A DNA stretch of 42,575 nucleotides from an uncultured Acidobacteriia bacterium. GTDB lineage: Bacteria; Acidobacteriota; Terriglobia; Bryobacterales; Bryobacteraceae. Position numbers and translations under genes: made by a program. Position 1 is the first letter of the stretch; the number at the start of each line of letters is the position of its first letter. Below are positions 7,737 to 17,043 of the stretch, piece by piece. The notes under the pieces are model-generated. The model saw nothing but the letters and a program-made list of their open reading frames with translations. It did not search any database and was not told where the DNA came from. Where the stretch lies: NCBI GenBank assembly GCA_903925015.1, contig CAIYDY010000456.1:1-42575 (forward strand), given 5' to 3'.

Positions 7737-7773
7737 AATGAGGGCCCACACCGCTTCGGTGTGGGCCCTCATT
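7737..7773. terminator. Bidirectional terminator
   Basis: A perfect inverted repeat: 17-bp arms AATGAGGGCCCACACCG (7737-7753) and its complement (7757-7773) around the loop CTT. It lies between the ends of two converging genes (7719 and 7785). The plus-strand side is followed by a short T-rich stretch (ATTGTTTC), so it can end transcription in both directions. Confidence 0.9.
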
Positions 7774-7784
7774 GTTTCTCAGTG

Positions 7785-9647
7785 CTATTGGACCGACAAG
7801 TTCAGCTGGTCGTGGAAGGCGTCGGGAGTTTGGATCGCGATCGGGAGTTCGCCGCTGACTTTCAGCGTCGTCGGGACCGTGAAATTGATCTGGTACAGAC
7901 CCGGATACACGGGGTTGATTCCGGCATACCCCGGCGGGGCCGCCGCAACGCCGCCCACCCACACTGTCACGGGTGCCAACGCGCTGTCCGCGGCTGGCGG
8001 ATTTGGCGCTGTACCGTCGGCAATGGGTTTCTGCAGTGCGCCCAGGCCGGTGAGGTAGGCGGTCAGGATTTCGCCCTTCTTCGCCGGAGCTGCCGGGGTA
8101 ACCAAGGTGCCGTCCAAATGGAGGAACGCGCCATCGCCGCTGCCGCGTTGCGAGTTTGAGAAGATACCGGGGGATGTCTTCGCCAGCGGAACGGTCACCG
8201 TATTGGAACTTGCCGTCCCGTTCGTGACGGTAAGCGTTACCGTGGATTTTGTTGTATCGACCCCGAACGGTACCAGGCAGTTGATTTGTCCGGCGCTCAC
8301 CACATAGAGCGGGGCGGGGAGGCCGCCAATCGAAACCGTAACGCCCCCCAAACTTGCCGGATATGGGGGCGTGGCTACCGCTGTCTGTGCCGCCAAGCCG
8401 GAACCGTAGAGGGCGATGAACTCGCCCGGGGAGATCGCGTCGCCAACCGGTGCGCCGCTCGCGGCATTCACCACGCCGCCGGGGTCGAGGAATACACCTG
8501 TTCCGCTCACGGTTGGAATTGGAACGGCGACCTGAATCTCGTAGCCAGTGGGATCAAGTTGCGACAAAACGCTGGCACCGGCAAGCACGCCCTTGGACCC
8601 CAATGCCATCCCGAGCGCGCCAATTGAGCCGGTTCCGTCTGCCGCAACCGTATAGGGCGAAGATGCCGTCAGATTGAATGCCGGACCTCCACCCTGGTGG
8701 TAGCGGCGCGACGAAATGAGAGTGCTGTCGACGGATACTGCGCTGCCGGAACCCGCATACGAGGCGCTCGGGGCGGCCGAATCCATCCTCAAACCCGCGA
8801 ACCATGACCGGCCCGTGAATGTCGCATTCGAGGCCGCCGTCGACAACGCCTTCACTGCGATGAAAATGTCAAAACCACCGGGAGTTCCGCCCAGGACCAT
8901 GTTGCCGGAATTGGACACGTAGAGGATACGCTGCCCAGGAGCCAGCAGCGCGCTCGCTGACTGCAGGCCAGTCGGAACCGGGAAGGTCACGCTTCCCGAT
9001 CCGTCGCCCGTCATTGCGTAAGTCGCACCAGTCACTGCCTGGAGCTGGGTCGCCCCACCCGCGATGCTCGCTGCATGCCCCTTGATCGCGGCGGATGGGA
9101 TGCCACCCAATCCGTCTAACGATAAAACCGAGGTGGAAACCCGAACCTGCCCCGCAAGTAGCCCGGGCATCTCGAAGTCGGAGCCGAAATACGTCCCCTT
9201 CAGCGACGACACGCCGATTCCCACGCTGGTTGGTGCGGGAATGGCTACGAAAAGGTCGAACGTGTTGTCCGTAGTTTCTGTTGAAGACCCAATCAGGGCC
9301 TCGGTCCCCAATCGCGCATTGATGGTCAGCGCCGATTTCTGAGGGTTTGTCATGCTGACGATGCCAGCCGCACCCACCGAATATGTGCCGTTGACGGTAA
9401 CGGCGGACGCTGTGCCGTTCGGAACAAACTGCTGACCGGTGAAGGTGTAGGTCCCCGTGCTGCTGAACGTCATCAGCCCGATAGCGCTGCGTGCGTCGGT
9501 GACAACGTTGTTGGCGTCGGTGGTGAACTGGACGTGCCGGATGTAATATCGGCCGGAGAGGGAGGCGTTGGTGAGCACCTGTGCCTCGCCAATGCTTCCG
9601 AGACTACACAAAATGATCGACAGGAGTGCGATGGAACGGAGGCTCAC
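7785..9647 (-). CDS. Secreted protein with Solibacter-type C-terminal domain
   Basis: A 620-aa exported protein starting at GTG 9647, with a signal peptide (SIALLSIILCSLGSIGEAQ). The first about 380 residues are Ser/Thr/Gly-rich beta-strand sequence with repeated motifs around GTYTFTG and GSGSVTFPV. The last about 230 residues begin GVVNAASGAPVGDAISPGEF and run through IALYGSGLAAQ, YVVSAGQINCLVPF, SPGIFS and YPGLYQINFTVP. This is the TIGR03437-type uncharacterised C-terminal domain expanded in Solibacter, the best lineage marker in the window. It is co-directional with holB, 19 bp behind, so it may share that transcript. The role is unknown; a cell-surface or adhesive function is only a guess. 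Confidence 0.88.
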   Translation of the reverse strand: MSLRSIALLSIILCSLGSIGEAQVLTNASLSGRYYIRHVQFTTDANNVVTDARSAIGLMTFSSTGTYTFTGQQFVPNGTASAVTVNGTYSVGAAGIVSMTNPQKSALTINARLGTEALIGSSTETTDNTFDLFVAIPAPTSVGIGVSSLKGTYFGSDFEMPGLLAGQVRVSTSVLSLDGLGGIPSAAIKGHAASIAGGATQLQAVTGATYAMTGDGSGSVTFPVPTGLQSASALLAPGQRILYVSNSGNMVLGGTPGGFDIFIAVKALSTAASNATFTGRSWFAGLRMDSAAPSASYAGSGSAVSVDSTLISSRRYHQGGGPAFNLTASSPYTVAADGTGSIGALGMALGSKGVLAGASVLSQLDPTGYEIQVAVPIPTVSGTGVFLDPGGVVNAASGAPVGDAISPGEFIALYGSGLAAQTAVATPPYPASLGGVTVSIGGLPAPLYVVSAGQINCLVPFGVDTTKSTVTLTVTNGTASSNTVTVPLAKTSPGIFSNSQRGSGDGAFLHLDGTLVTPAAPAKKGEILTAYLTGLGALQKPIADGTAPNPPAADSALAPVTVWVGGVAAAPPGYAGINPVYPGLYQINFTVPTTLKVSGELPIAIQTPDAFHDQLNLSVQ

Positions 9648-9666
9648 ACCCCCATCCTAGCCCATC

Positions 9667-10707
9667 CTAGCTTGGACTTGGGATTGCGGAGCGCATCCGC
9701 ATGAGAAGTCCGTCCAGCGCGATGTTTTTCTGGATGTTCCTACGCAGCAGCGCGGCGATTTCGTCCACGCCCTTCACCGCGTTCAGAATCCATGGCCGGG
9801 ACACTTTGGATGCCAGGTCGGTCAAATCCGGGCGGAGGTCGAAATTCCGGATCGTCTTGCCGCCCTCGTGCAGGACCGTGATGTCCCGGAGCAGGTCGTA
9901 CAGCAGCATCAGATAGAGCTCCAGTTTCTCGCTCTTGCTGCGGCCCATGCCTTCGGAAACGGGAAGCCAGGTTCCGAATGTTGCCGCTCCCGCCCCTGTG
10001 CGGATTAGAGCCAGCATTGCGGCGCGGCGTTTCTGGAACAGCTCGATATCGAGCGACGCAGCAACTCCCGGGCTGCCGCCGGACAGTGCGATCCGGCGTT
10101 CGGGGTTGTCCAGTTTCTTGGCGGCGGCGAACGAGCGCATATCCTCGTCGTTCAGCGGAGAAAAATTCAGCACCACGGAGCGGGAGCGGATTGTGGGCAG
10201 AAGATCGTACACGTTGGAGGCCGTCAGGATGATGACCAGATGGTCGGGCGGCTCCTCCAGCGTCTTCAGCAGGGAGTTCGCCGCGTGCTCTCCGGCACGG
10301 TCCGCCTGGTCGATCAAAAAGACGCGCCGGGTACCCTTCAGCGGTTTGAACTGTGCGCGCTCCTTGAACAGGCGCATTTGGGGGATGCCGATTTGGCGCA
10401 GGGGGCCGTCGGGAGGGAAGGTGAGGAAGTCGGAATGGGAGGCGAAGACGAGGGGGTCCTCGTTGCGCTTGTCCGCAGGGAGTTTCTCGCGTGCCGTGAT
10501 CGAATCTGCGTTTTCCGGCAGGCTCAAGTCGTCGCGTTCGATGCGGTCCGGACTGCCCAATAGCCGCGCGGCGAACCTCCGTGCCAGTGTAGCCTTGCCC
10601 AGGCCCTCAATGCCCGCGAACAGCATCGTCTGCGGAATCCGGTCCCGCTGGATCATGCCAGCCAGGGCGGTCTGGACGTGGCGGTTGCCCCAAAAATCGT
10701 TAAACAT
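9667..10707 (-). CDS. holB: DNA polymerase III delta prime subunit
   Basis: A 346-aa AAA+ clamp-loader subunit. The N-terminus (FWGNRHVQTALAGMI, IPQTMLFAGIEGLGKATLARRF) is the delta prime family start. The P-loop is altered (GLGKA, with Ala in place of the usual Thr/Ser), as expected for a subunit that stimulates others instead of hydrolysing ATP. RRVFLIDQADRAGEHAANSLLKTLEEPP and IILTASNVYDLLPTIRSRS are the Walker B and sensor regions. The Cys4 zinc module of many delta prime and gamma/tau proteins is not present. The start overlaps the end of tmk by eight bases; tmk-holB is a classic gene pair. Confidence 0.92.
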   Translation of the reverse strand: MFNDFWGNRHVQTALAGMIQRDRIPQTMLFAGIEGLGKATLARRFAARLLGSPDRIERDDLSLPENADSITAREKLPADKRNEDPLVFASHSDFLTFPPDGPLRQIGIPQMRLFKERAQFKPLKGTRRVFLIDQADRAGEHAANSLLKTLEEPPDHLVIILTASNVYDLLPTIRSRSVVLNFSPLNDEDMRSFAAAKKLDNPERRIALSGGSPGVAASLDIELFQKRRAAMLALIRTGAGAATFGTWLPVSEGMGRSKSEKLELYLMLLYDLLRDITVLHEGGKTIRNFDLRPDLTDLASKVSRPWILNAVKGVDEIAALLRRNIQKNIALDGLLMRMRSAIPSPS

Positions 10708-11335
10708 CGGCGGCCAGCGCCTCCAGGATGCGTTCGGCGACTGTTTCCACCGGTGCGCGACCGTCGATCACGACAAACCGGCCGGATTCGTCGGCTGCGA
10801 GTTCCAGATAACGCTGCCGGACGCTTGTATGGAAGGCCGCCCCTTCCGCGTCGATGCGCGATTCGTCCGGCCCGGTCCGCTGGTTGCGCTTTTTTGCACG
10901 GGCCATGCTAGTCTCAATGTCGATATCGATTAGCACCGTCCGGTCCGGCTTCAACCCCCGGCATGCCACCCGGTCAAGGTCATGCACGGTCTCGGAATCG
11001 AGGCCGCGGCCAGCCCCTTGGTACGCCAAGGTGGAATCCGTGAACCGGTCGCACAGGACTAGCTTCCCCGCATGGATGGCGGGCCGGATTACCTCCTCCA
11101 CATTCTGTGCTCGGCTGGCGAAGTAGAGCAGCAATTCGGTGCGAGGGTGGATGGCGGTGTTTGCCGGGTCGAGCAGGATCTTGCGGATCTGCCGCCCGGT
11201 TTCGGTGCCGCCCGGTTCCACTGTCTCGACAACTTCGCGGCCAGCGGTCCGCAGCGCCTCCGCCAGAATGCGTAGTTGCGTGGTTTTTCCGCAGCCGTCA
11301 ATGCCTTCGAACGTGATGAAACGGCCTTGGCCCAT
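10700..11335 (-). CDS. tmk: Thymidylate kinase
   Basis: A 211-aa dTMP kinase (dTMP + ATP to dTDP + ADP) of the dTTP synthesis pathway. It has a P-loop FEGIDGCGKTTQL near the N-terminus, EPGGTETG for the dTMP site, the CDRFTDSTLAYQGAGRG signature including DRF, and a lid segment RAKKRNQRTGPDESRID with its arginines. Length is normal for the family. Three bases separate its start from the end of the GNAT gene, and it overlaps holB, so it is in the middle of the minus-strand operon. Confidence 0.95.
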   Translation of the reverse strand: MGQGRFITFEGIDGCGKTTQLRILAEALRTAGREVVETVEPGGTETGRQIRKILLDPANTAIHPRTELLLYFASRAQNVEEVIRPAIHAGKLVLCDRFTDSTLAYQGAGRGLDSETVHDLDRVACRGLKPDRTVLIDIDIETSMARAKKRNQRTGPDESRIDAEGAAFHTSVRQRYLELAADESGRFVVIDGRAPVETVAERILEALAADV

Positions 11336-11338
11336 GAA

Positions 11339-11998
11339 TTACGATTTTCGCAGAGGGGTCAGCTGTTTGCCCGTGGCGTCGAAATTGGCCGGATCGAGCC
11401 AGCGTTCAAATGCCGCTTTGACGGTCGGCCATTCCGAATCGAGGATCGAAAACCATGCCGTGTCGCGGTTCCGGCCCTTGATGATCATGTGCTGCCGGAA
11501 GATGCCCTCGAACTGGAAGCCATATCGCAATGCGGCGCGGCGGGAGGGCTCGTTGAGCGCATTGCACTTCCACTCGTAGCGCCGGTAGCCGAGTTCATCG
11601 AACGCATAGCGCATCATGAGGAACATCGCCTCGGTACCTTGGCGCGACCGCTGCAGGGCAGGGCCGTACATGATGGACCCCACTTCGATCACACGGTGGC
11701 GGGGATCGATGCGCAGGAATGAGGCCATGCCCAGCGCCTCGCCGGTCGCGGTATCCACAATGGCGTAGAACAACGGGTCTTCCGACGCCTTCTTGTTCGC
11801 CAGGTTGGTTTCGAAACCGGCACGGTCGGGAAAAGGACCATCCGGCATCCACTGCCAAAGGTGCCCGTTCGCCTCGCCGCCGGACGCCTTCCAAATTCCG
11901 TCCGCGTGGCGGACCGGGTCCAACGGTTCCATGGAAACATATCGCCCGGCAAGACGAATCCGTTCGGGACGCGGCGCGGGTTCCGTGCGAAGGCTCAT
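11339..11998 (-). CDS. GNAT acetyltransferase, RimJ/RimL-like
   Basis: A 219-aa protein of the Acetyltransf_3 type. The core EVGSIMYGPALQRSRQGTEAMFLMMRYAFDELGYRRYEWKCNALNEPSRRAA contains the acetyl-CoA loop (RQGTEA), and the following GFQFEGIFRQH is the usual strand and helix. The family transfers acetyl groups to amines of proteins or small molecules; the substrate cannot be read from sequence. Its start overlaps the stop of the membrane fusion protein by four bases (ATGA), coupling it to the efflux genes, which might hint at modification of a transported or toxic amine (inference). Confidence 0.85.
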   Translation of the reverse strand: MSLRTEPAPRPERIRLAGRYVSMEPLDPVRHADGIWKASGGEANGHLWQWMPDGPFPDRAGFETNLANKKASEDPLFYAIVDTATGEALGMASFLRIDPRHRVIEVGSIMYGPALQRSRQGTEAMFLMMRYAFDELGYRRYEWKCNALNEPSRRAALRYGFQFEGIFRQHMIIKGRNRDTAWFSILDSEWPTVKAAFERWLDPANFDATGKQLTPLRKS

Positions 11999-13371
11999 CC
12001 GCGACCCCTGCCTCCCGGGGCCTCGCTCTTGATTTCGACCGGCTTCACCTTGGTCTTCTCTTGCACGCCGTCGCCGGGGTTGGCAACCAGTTCATCGCCT
12101 TCGGCCAGATTGCTGGTGATCACTTCCATGGTTTCGCCGAAATCGCGTCCCAGGGTGATTTTCTCGTAGTGGATGGTCTTGTCCGGCATGACCTTGGCGA
12201 CCTGCGGCCCGTCGGCACGGATCACCAATGTATCGGCGCGGATCAGCAGCGGTGGCTCCTTGCGCGTCATCTTGAATGCGACCTGCGCATACATGCCGGG
12301 CAAAAGAAACCCCGCCTGGTTGTCGAGCTGGATTTCCGCAAGCAGCGTGCGGCTTGCCGGATCCAGCGCATCGGACGTATGCGTGACTGTCCCCTCGAAT
12401 TTCTTCGACGGCATGTTCGGGATGGTCAGCGTGGCCTTCACGCCGACCTTCATGTTCGACGCCTCCGACTGCGGAACATTGATATATGTGCGGACCCGGT
12501 TGGTCTGGGCAATGCGGAACAACAGTGTGCTGCCTTCGTTCACCAGAGCGCCGGAATCCACGTTGCGCAGCGTGATCACTCCCGCAAATGGAGCCAAAAC
12601 CTTGCGGTGGCTGTCGATTTCATTGAGCCGCGATACATTGGCGCTTGCGGCGTTGATGTTGCTGGTTGCTGCCAGCACTGCCTTCTCCAGAGCGAGCACA
12701 TTGGCCTTCTGTGCTTCCCATTGGGACTGGAAGTTGTCGTTGTCCTGCTTGGCGACAGCGCCCTTTTTTACTAGCGCCGCGTAGCGCTCTGCGGTTGTGC
12801 CCGCGAGTTGGGCGTTGGCCCGACCCTGCTGCAGCGCAGCATTGGCCTGTTCGAGCAGTGCGTTGGCCTGTTCCACGGTGGCCTTTGCCTGCTGGAGCTG
12901 CTGGGTGAGTTCGGGGGCCTCGATTTCGGCCACCAGTTGGCCTTCCTTCACGTGGTCGCCGATATCGACGTAGCGCTTCTTCAGGTATCCGGTTGCGCGC
13001 GCGAGGATTGGTGCCTCCGTGACGGCCTGGATGTTGCCGGGGAGCACAAGATTGTTGGTGCCGGGGGATTTGACGACCTTTCCTACCGTGACCAAGAGAT
13101 CTGAGGTCCCTTCCTCCCTAGAGGATTTCACCAAGTCCGCTTGGCGTTTCGCCTGGGGCAGGTACCCCAGGAAGAACAAACCCACAAAAGCTGCCGCCGC
13201 CACGCCAGCCAGGATCATCACGACCCCAGTCGAGGCCTTGCGTTTTTGCTGATGACCCGCTCCATGCCCAGTGGTGGGCGCCGCCAACATGCGCTCCTGC
13301 TCCGCCACCTTCCGGCGCAGCTGTTCGATCTCGGCCAGCAAGCCGTTTTCCCTCTGTTCCACGTTTTGCAT
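11995..13371 (-). CDS. RND efflux membrane fusion protein (HlyD/AcrA family)
   Basis: A 458-aa periplasmic adaptor. Residues 1-30 form a charged cytoplasmic coiled coil (NGLLAEIEQLRRKVAEQERM), followed by a single anchor helix (GVVMILAGVAAAAFVGLFFLGYL). The lipoyl half-motifs are GYLKKRYVDIGDHVKEGQLVAEIEAPEL and DSHRKVLAPFAGVITLRNVDSGALV. Between them is a long Gln/Ala-rich hairpin (TQQLQQAKATVEQANALLEQANAAL). The C-terminus ends in a short G-R-G-R-G tail. The stop of the RND pump gene abuts this start, so the two form one unit. No TolC-like outer-membrane gene is in the window. Drug or lipid export is likely; the substrate is not determinable. Confidence 0.93.
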   Translation of the reverse strand: MQNVEQRENGLLAEIEQLRRKVAEQERMLAAPTTGHGAGHQQKRKASTGVVMILAGVAAAAFVGLFFLGYLPQAKRQADLVKSSREEGTSDLLVTVGKVVKSPGTNNLVLPGNIQAVTEAPILARATGYLKKRYVDIGDHVKEGQLVAEIEAPELTQQLQQAKATVEQANALLEQANAALQQGRANAQLAGTTAERYAALVKKGAVAKQDNDNFQSQWEAQKANVLALEKAVLAATSNINAASANVSRLNEIDSHRKVLAPFAGVITLRNVDSGALVNEGSTLLFRIAQTNRVRTYINVPQSEASNMKVGVKATLTIPNMPSKKFEGTVTHTSDALDPASRTLLAEIQLDNQAGFLLPGMYAQVAFKMTRKEPPLLIRADTLVIRADGPQVAKVMPDKTIHYEKITLGRDFGETMEVITSNLAEGDELVANPGDGVQEKTKVKPVEIKSEAPGGRGRG

Positions 13372-16300
13372 CTACGCTTCCTGGCCTTCCGTCAAATACA
13401 CGCTCACGTCCTCGTTCTCTTCTTCAATGAGCTTTTCATCAAAGTCCACCGGAGGCTTCTTACGGAGAAGGCTGTAGGTTACCGGCACTGCAAAAAGGGT
13501 GGTGAAGGTGGCGAATGCCAGTCCGCCGATAACCGCCCGGCCGAGGGGGGCATTCTGTTCGCCACCTTCGCCGAAACCGAGCGCCATCGGCAACATGCCG
13601 ATCATCATGGCGGAGGCTGTCATCAAGACCGGGCGGATGCGTGTGTTGCCCGCCGCGAGTGCAGCCTGGCGTTGGTTCATCCCCTCCAAGCGCTGGTCGT
13701 TGGCGAAAACCACCATCAGGATACTGTTTGCCGTGGCAACGCCGATGCACATGATGGACCCCATCAGGGACGGAACGCTGAATGTTGTCTGGGTGACGAA
13801 AAGAATCCAAACGATCCCGGCCAGCGCGCCCGGCAGCGCCATCAGAATGATGAATGGATCGAGCCACGACTGGAAATTCAAAGCCATCAGGAAGTAGACC
13901 AGCAGGATGGCGAAGATAAGTCCCAAGCCGAGACGGTAGAACGAGTTTTCCATCGTCGAAACCTGGCCGCGCAGTTCCAGTGTGACGCCCTTCGCCAGTT
14001 TCGGCGTTTCCTCGTCCACGATCTTCTGCACTGCAGCGCCCACGCTGCCCAAATCCTGGCGCTCAATATTGGCGTACACATCGAAGACCGGTTGGACGTT
14101 GTAGTGGTTGATGATCTGTGGCGAAACGCCGCGCTTCGTCACCGCAAGATTTGCCAGATACTGCGCCGTCCCCACATTGGCGGCCCCTGTATTGCCGTAC
14201 GACGCCGTGGCTTGGTTGGGGCTGGCCCCGGTTGCCGAACTGCTGGCCGACGGCGCATCGCCGGAACGTGTACTGAAATTTCCGATTGGCGCGATTGGTG
14301 ACCGCATCAGCCTGTCCAGCGAATTCATCCGGCGCTGCGGCGTTTGCACCGAAACCTGGTAGTTGATGCCCGTGGCCCAGTTTAGCCACTGGGTTGGAGC
14401 AATCTGGCCGCTGCCCGACAGCGAAATCAGCAAGCTGTTGGAAACGTCGCGCTGCGTCAGGCCAACTTGTCCCGCCTTTTCGCGGTCGACATCGACCTGG
14501 ATCTCGGGATAGTCCATCACTTGGTGGATGTGTACATCGGCGGCACCCGGAATCCGCGCGATCCTCTTTTCCATCTGCTTGGCCAGAGCATAGCCGGTCT
14601 GCATGTTGCGTCCACCGATTTGCAGGTCGATTGGCGCTGGCAGGCCGAAGTTCAGAATCTGGCTGGTGATGTTCGCGGCTTCAAAGAAGAACGTGACGTC
14701 GGGGAAGGATTCCACCAGATGCTTCCGCAACTTGGTGGTGTAGTCCGCCGTGCCGGACTTGCGCTCGGGCTTCAGCGAGATGAGGATGTCGCCGTCGCCC
14801 GGTCCGATCGTCGGGTTGTCGCCGAAGGCCAGGTTGTAGCCGCCGGCGGGTAGACCGGTATTGTCGATGATCGTTTCCAGCTCCGTCGGCGGGATGACCT
14901 TGCGGATTTCCCGTTCGATGCGGGCGAAGTACAACTCGGTTTCCTCCAAACGCGTTCCAGGAGGTGTGCGCGCATGGAGGCGCAATTGGCCGGAATCGAC
15001 GGTCGGAAAGAAGTCGCGCCCAATGAACCCGACGAGTCCGAGGGAGCCGAACGAAAACACCATGAAGCCAGTCAGGACCAACTTCGAATGGTCCAACGAC
15101 CAGTCCAGCAGTGACGTATAGAATGCCCGCAACCGCTCGAACTGGTTGTTGAACGCGTAGTGCATGGCCCAGATCAGGCCCTTGCCGCCGGCCGATTCCC
15201 CGTGGGCTCCTTGGATATAGAGCTTCATTTCCGAGCGGAGCATGTAGTGCGCCATGTTGGGCACAATCGTCCGCGACAGGAAATACGACGCGAGCATGGC
15301 GAAAACCACGGCCATCGCAAGAGGCGTGAACAGGAACCGCGCGGCCCCGGTGAGCAGCAGAACCGGCACGAACACGATGCAAATGCAGAGGGTGGAGATG
15401 AACGCCGGCGCGGCAATCTGCTCGGCACCATCCAGGATCGCGCGCACCAACGGCTTCTTCATTGCCATGTTGCGGTGGATGTTTTCGATTTCCACCGTGG
15501 CGTCGTCCACCAGGATGCCGACCGCCAACGCCAAGCCGCCCAGCGTCATTACATTGATCGTCTGTCCGGCCAAGCTCATGCAAATGATGGAAACCAGGAT
15601 CGAGAGCGGGATCGAGATACAGACGATCACCGTGCTCCGCCAGCTTCCGAGGAACATCAGGATCATGAAGCCCGTCAAAGCGGCTGCGATGATGGCTTCG
15701 CGCACCACGCCTTCGATGGAGGCACGGACGAATACGGATTGATCCGCCAGCAGGCGCACTTCCAGTTCCGGCGGCAGGCCTGCCACAATCTTCGGCAGCG
15801 CCTTTTTGACCCCGTTCACGATGTCAATGGTCGAAGCGCGGCCATTGCGGAGAATCGTCATCAACGCGCCGCGGGTGCCATCGACGCGCACCATGCTGGT
15901 CTGCACTCCCGACCCGTCGTGCACGTTGGCCACGTCCCGCATGTAAACCACCGCACCGTTCACCATCTTCACCGGAAGGCGGTTCAAGTCTTCAAGGATG
16001 CGCGGGCTGCTGTTCATCCGGATGTTGTAGTCCTTCTCGCCGAACTTGGCAGTGCCGGCGGGGAGGATCAGGTTCTGGAGATTGAGCGCGTTGGAGACGT
16101 CGGTGGCGGAAACGTTGTTGGCGTACATGCCCTCGGGGTCGAGATCCACCACCACCTGGGCGAACTTGCCGCCCGACGGTGCCGGAATTGTCGTGCCCTG
16201 GATGGTGGCCAAACCGACGCGGATGAAGTTGGAGCCGTAATTGAAAAGCTGCTGCTCGCTGAGCGTCTTGCTGCCGAGGCCGAGCTGGAGCACCGGCACG

Positions 16301-16707
16301 CTCGACGCGTCATACTTGACCACGTTGGGGGGGAACATGCCAGGCGGCATCATGCGGAGTGCCGACTGCGAAACGGATACCACCTGCGCCTGCGCCAATT
16401 CCACGCGGGCGTTCGGTTGCAGGAACAACTTGATGATGGCGACACCGTTGTAGGACTGCGATTCGATGTGCTCGATGTCGTTGACGTTGGAGGAAACCTG
16501 TCGTTCGAACGTGGTGACGACGCGGTTGGCCATTTCCTCGGTGGAAAGGCCGCCGTATTGGAAGATGACGCTGAGAATGGGGAGGTCAATCGCCGGGAAA
16601 ATGTCCACCGGCATCGTGCTCGCGGCGATCCCGCCCATCAGGGTGATGAGCAGGGACATGATCACGAACGTGTAGGGCCGTCTGAGGGCAAGTCGGACTA
16701 TCCACAT
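13372..16707 (-). CDS. RND efflux transporter, HAE1/AcrB family
   Basis: A 1111-aa inner-membrane proton-driven pump. The N-terminus (MWIVRLALRRPYTFVIMSLL) and MPVDIFPAIDLPILSVIFQY are typical. The proton-relay pair lies in LGGLALAVGILVDDATVEIENIHRN. Two periplasmic loops and a second half with FLMALNFQSWLDPFIILMALPGA and NSILMVVFANDQR follow the usual duplicated architecture. An extra low-complexity stretch (GDAPSASSSATGASPNQATASYG) sits in the second periplasmic loop. It is the first gene of the operon continuing with the membrane fusion protein, GNAT, tmk and holB. Confidence 0.95.
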   Translation of the reverse strand: MWIVRLALRRPYTFVIMSLLITLMGGIAASTMPVDIFPAIDLPILSVIFQYGGLSTEEMANRVVTTFERQVSSNVNDIEHIESQSYNGVAIIKLFLQPNARVELAQAQVVSVSQSALRMMPPGMFPPNVVKYDASSVPVLQLGLGSKTLSEQQLFNYGSNFIRVGLATIQGTTIPAPSGGKFAQVVVDLDPEGMYANNVSATDVSNALNLQNLILPAGTAKFGEKDYNIRMNSSPRILEDLNRLPVKMVNGAVVYMRDVANVHDGSGVQTSMVRVDGTRGALMTILRNGRASTIDIVNGVKKALPKIVAGLPPELEVRLLADQSVFVRASIEGVVREAIIAAALTGFMILMFLGSWRSTVIVCISIPLSILVSIICMSLAGQTINVMTLGGLALAVGILVDDATVEIENIHRNMAMKKPLVRAILDGAEQIAAPAFISTLCICIVFVPVLLLTGAARFLFTPLAMAVVFAMLASYFLSRTIVPNMAHYMLRSEMKLYIQGAHGESAGGKGLIWAMHYAFNNQFERLRAFYTSLLDWSLDHSKLVLTGFMVFSFGSLGLVGFIGRDFFPTVDSGQLRLHARTPPGTRLEETELYFARIEREIRKVIPPTELETIIDNTGLPAGGYNLAFGDNPTIGPGDGDILISLKPERKSGTADYTTKLRKHLVESFPDVTFFFEAANITSQILNFGLPAPIDLQIGGRNMQTGYALAKQMEKRIARIPGAADVHIHQVMDYPEIQVDVDREKAGQVGLTQRDVSNSLLISLSGSGQIAPTQWLNWATGINYQVSVQTPQRRMNSLDRLMRSPIAPIGNFSTRSGDAPSASSSATGASPNQATASYGNTGAANVGTAQYLANLAVTKRGVSPQIINHYNVQPVFDVYANIERQDLGSVGAAVQKIVDEETPKLAKGVTLELRGQVSTMENSFYRLGLGLIFAILLVYFLMALNFQSWLDPFIILMALPGALAGIVWILFVTQTTFSVPSLMGSIMCIGVATANSILMVVFANDQRLEGMNQRQAALAAGNTRIRPVLMTASAMMIGMLPMALGFGEGGEQNAPLGRAVIGGLAFATFTTLFAVPVTYSLLRKKPPVDFDEKLIEEENEDVSVYLTEGQEA

Positions 16708-17043
16708 AGGATCGGGCTGTTTCGCGGTGTAGGAAGAACTGACGTAATTTTAGCGCGGGGGATTACATGGGGCGTGGAACAGGAATCTGTCGGAACCTGG
16801 CTGTGAGCGCTTCATCGGAGTTCGCAATCCCCAACCGGCAAGTCCGGCACCCTTTGGAGCCCAAGTGGACAGGTGCGACCTATACGAAAGTTGTGCGCTT
16901 CCCGTTCCAAAGTTGAGCCGACTTCCGATCCTCCGCCGTATGGCTTCGTCCGCCCGGTTTTGTCACCATCAAACAGTGCCGAGCGCCACAAAACCCAGAT
17001 CCACTTGCTCCACCGCCACCGGGCTTGACGGGGAAGGAATCTA
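16708..17043. other. Divergent intergenic region
   Basis: 336 bp between the RND pump (leftward) and the oxidoreductase operon (rightward). I see no convincing gene here and no clear promoter pair. A ribosome site (GGGGAAGGAAT) is visible just before ATG 17044. Promoters for both operons must lie here, but none stands out against a TTGACA/TATAAT model. Confidence 0.6.

Noticed and set aside
6625-7962. 445-codon minus-strand frame opposite the phosphoesterase gene
   Set aside because: It crosses the bidirectional terminator and mirrors the coding strand; the composition is Arg/His/Gly-rich without motifs.
15160-16806. 548-codon plus-strand frame opposite the RND pump
   Set aside because: It is the complement of conserved RND motifs; His/Arg-rich translation typical of an antisense frame.
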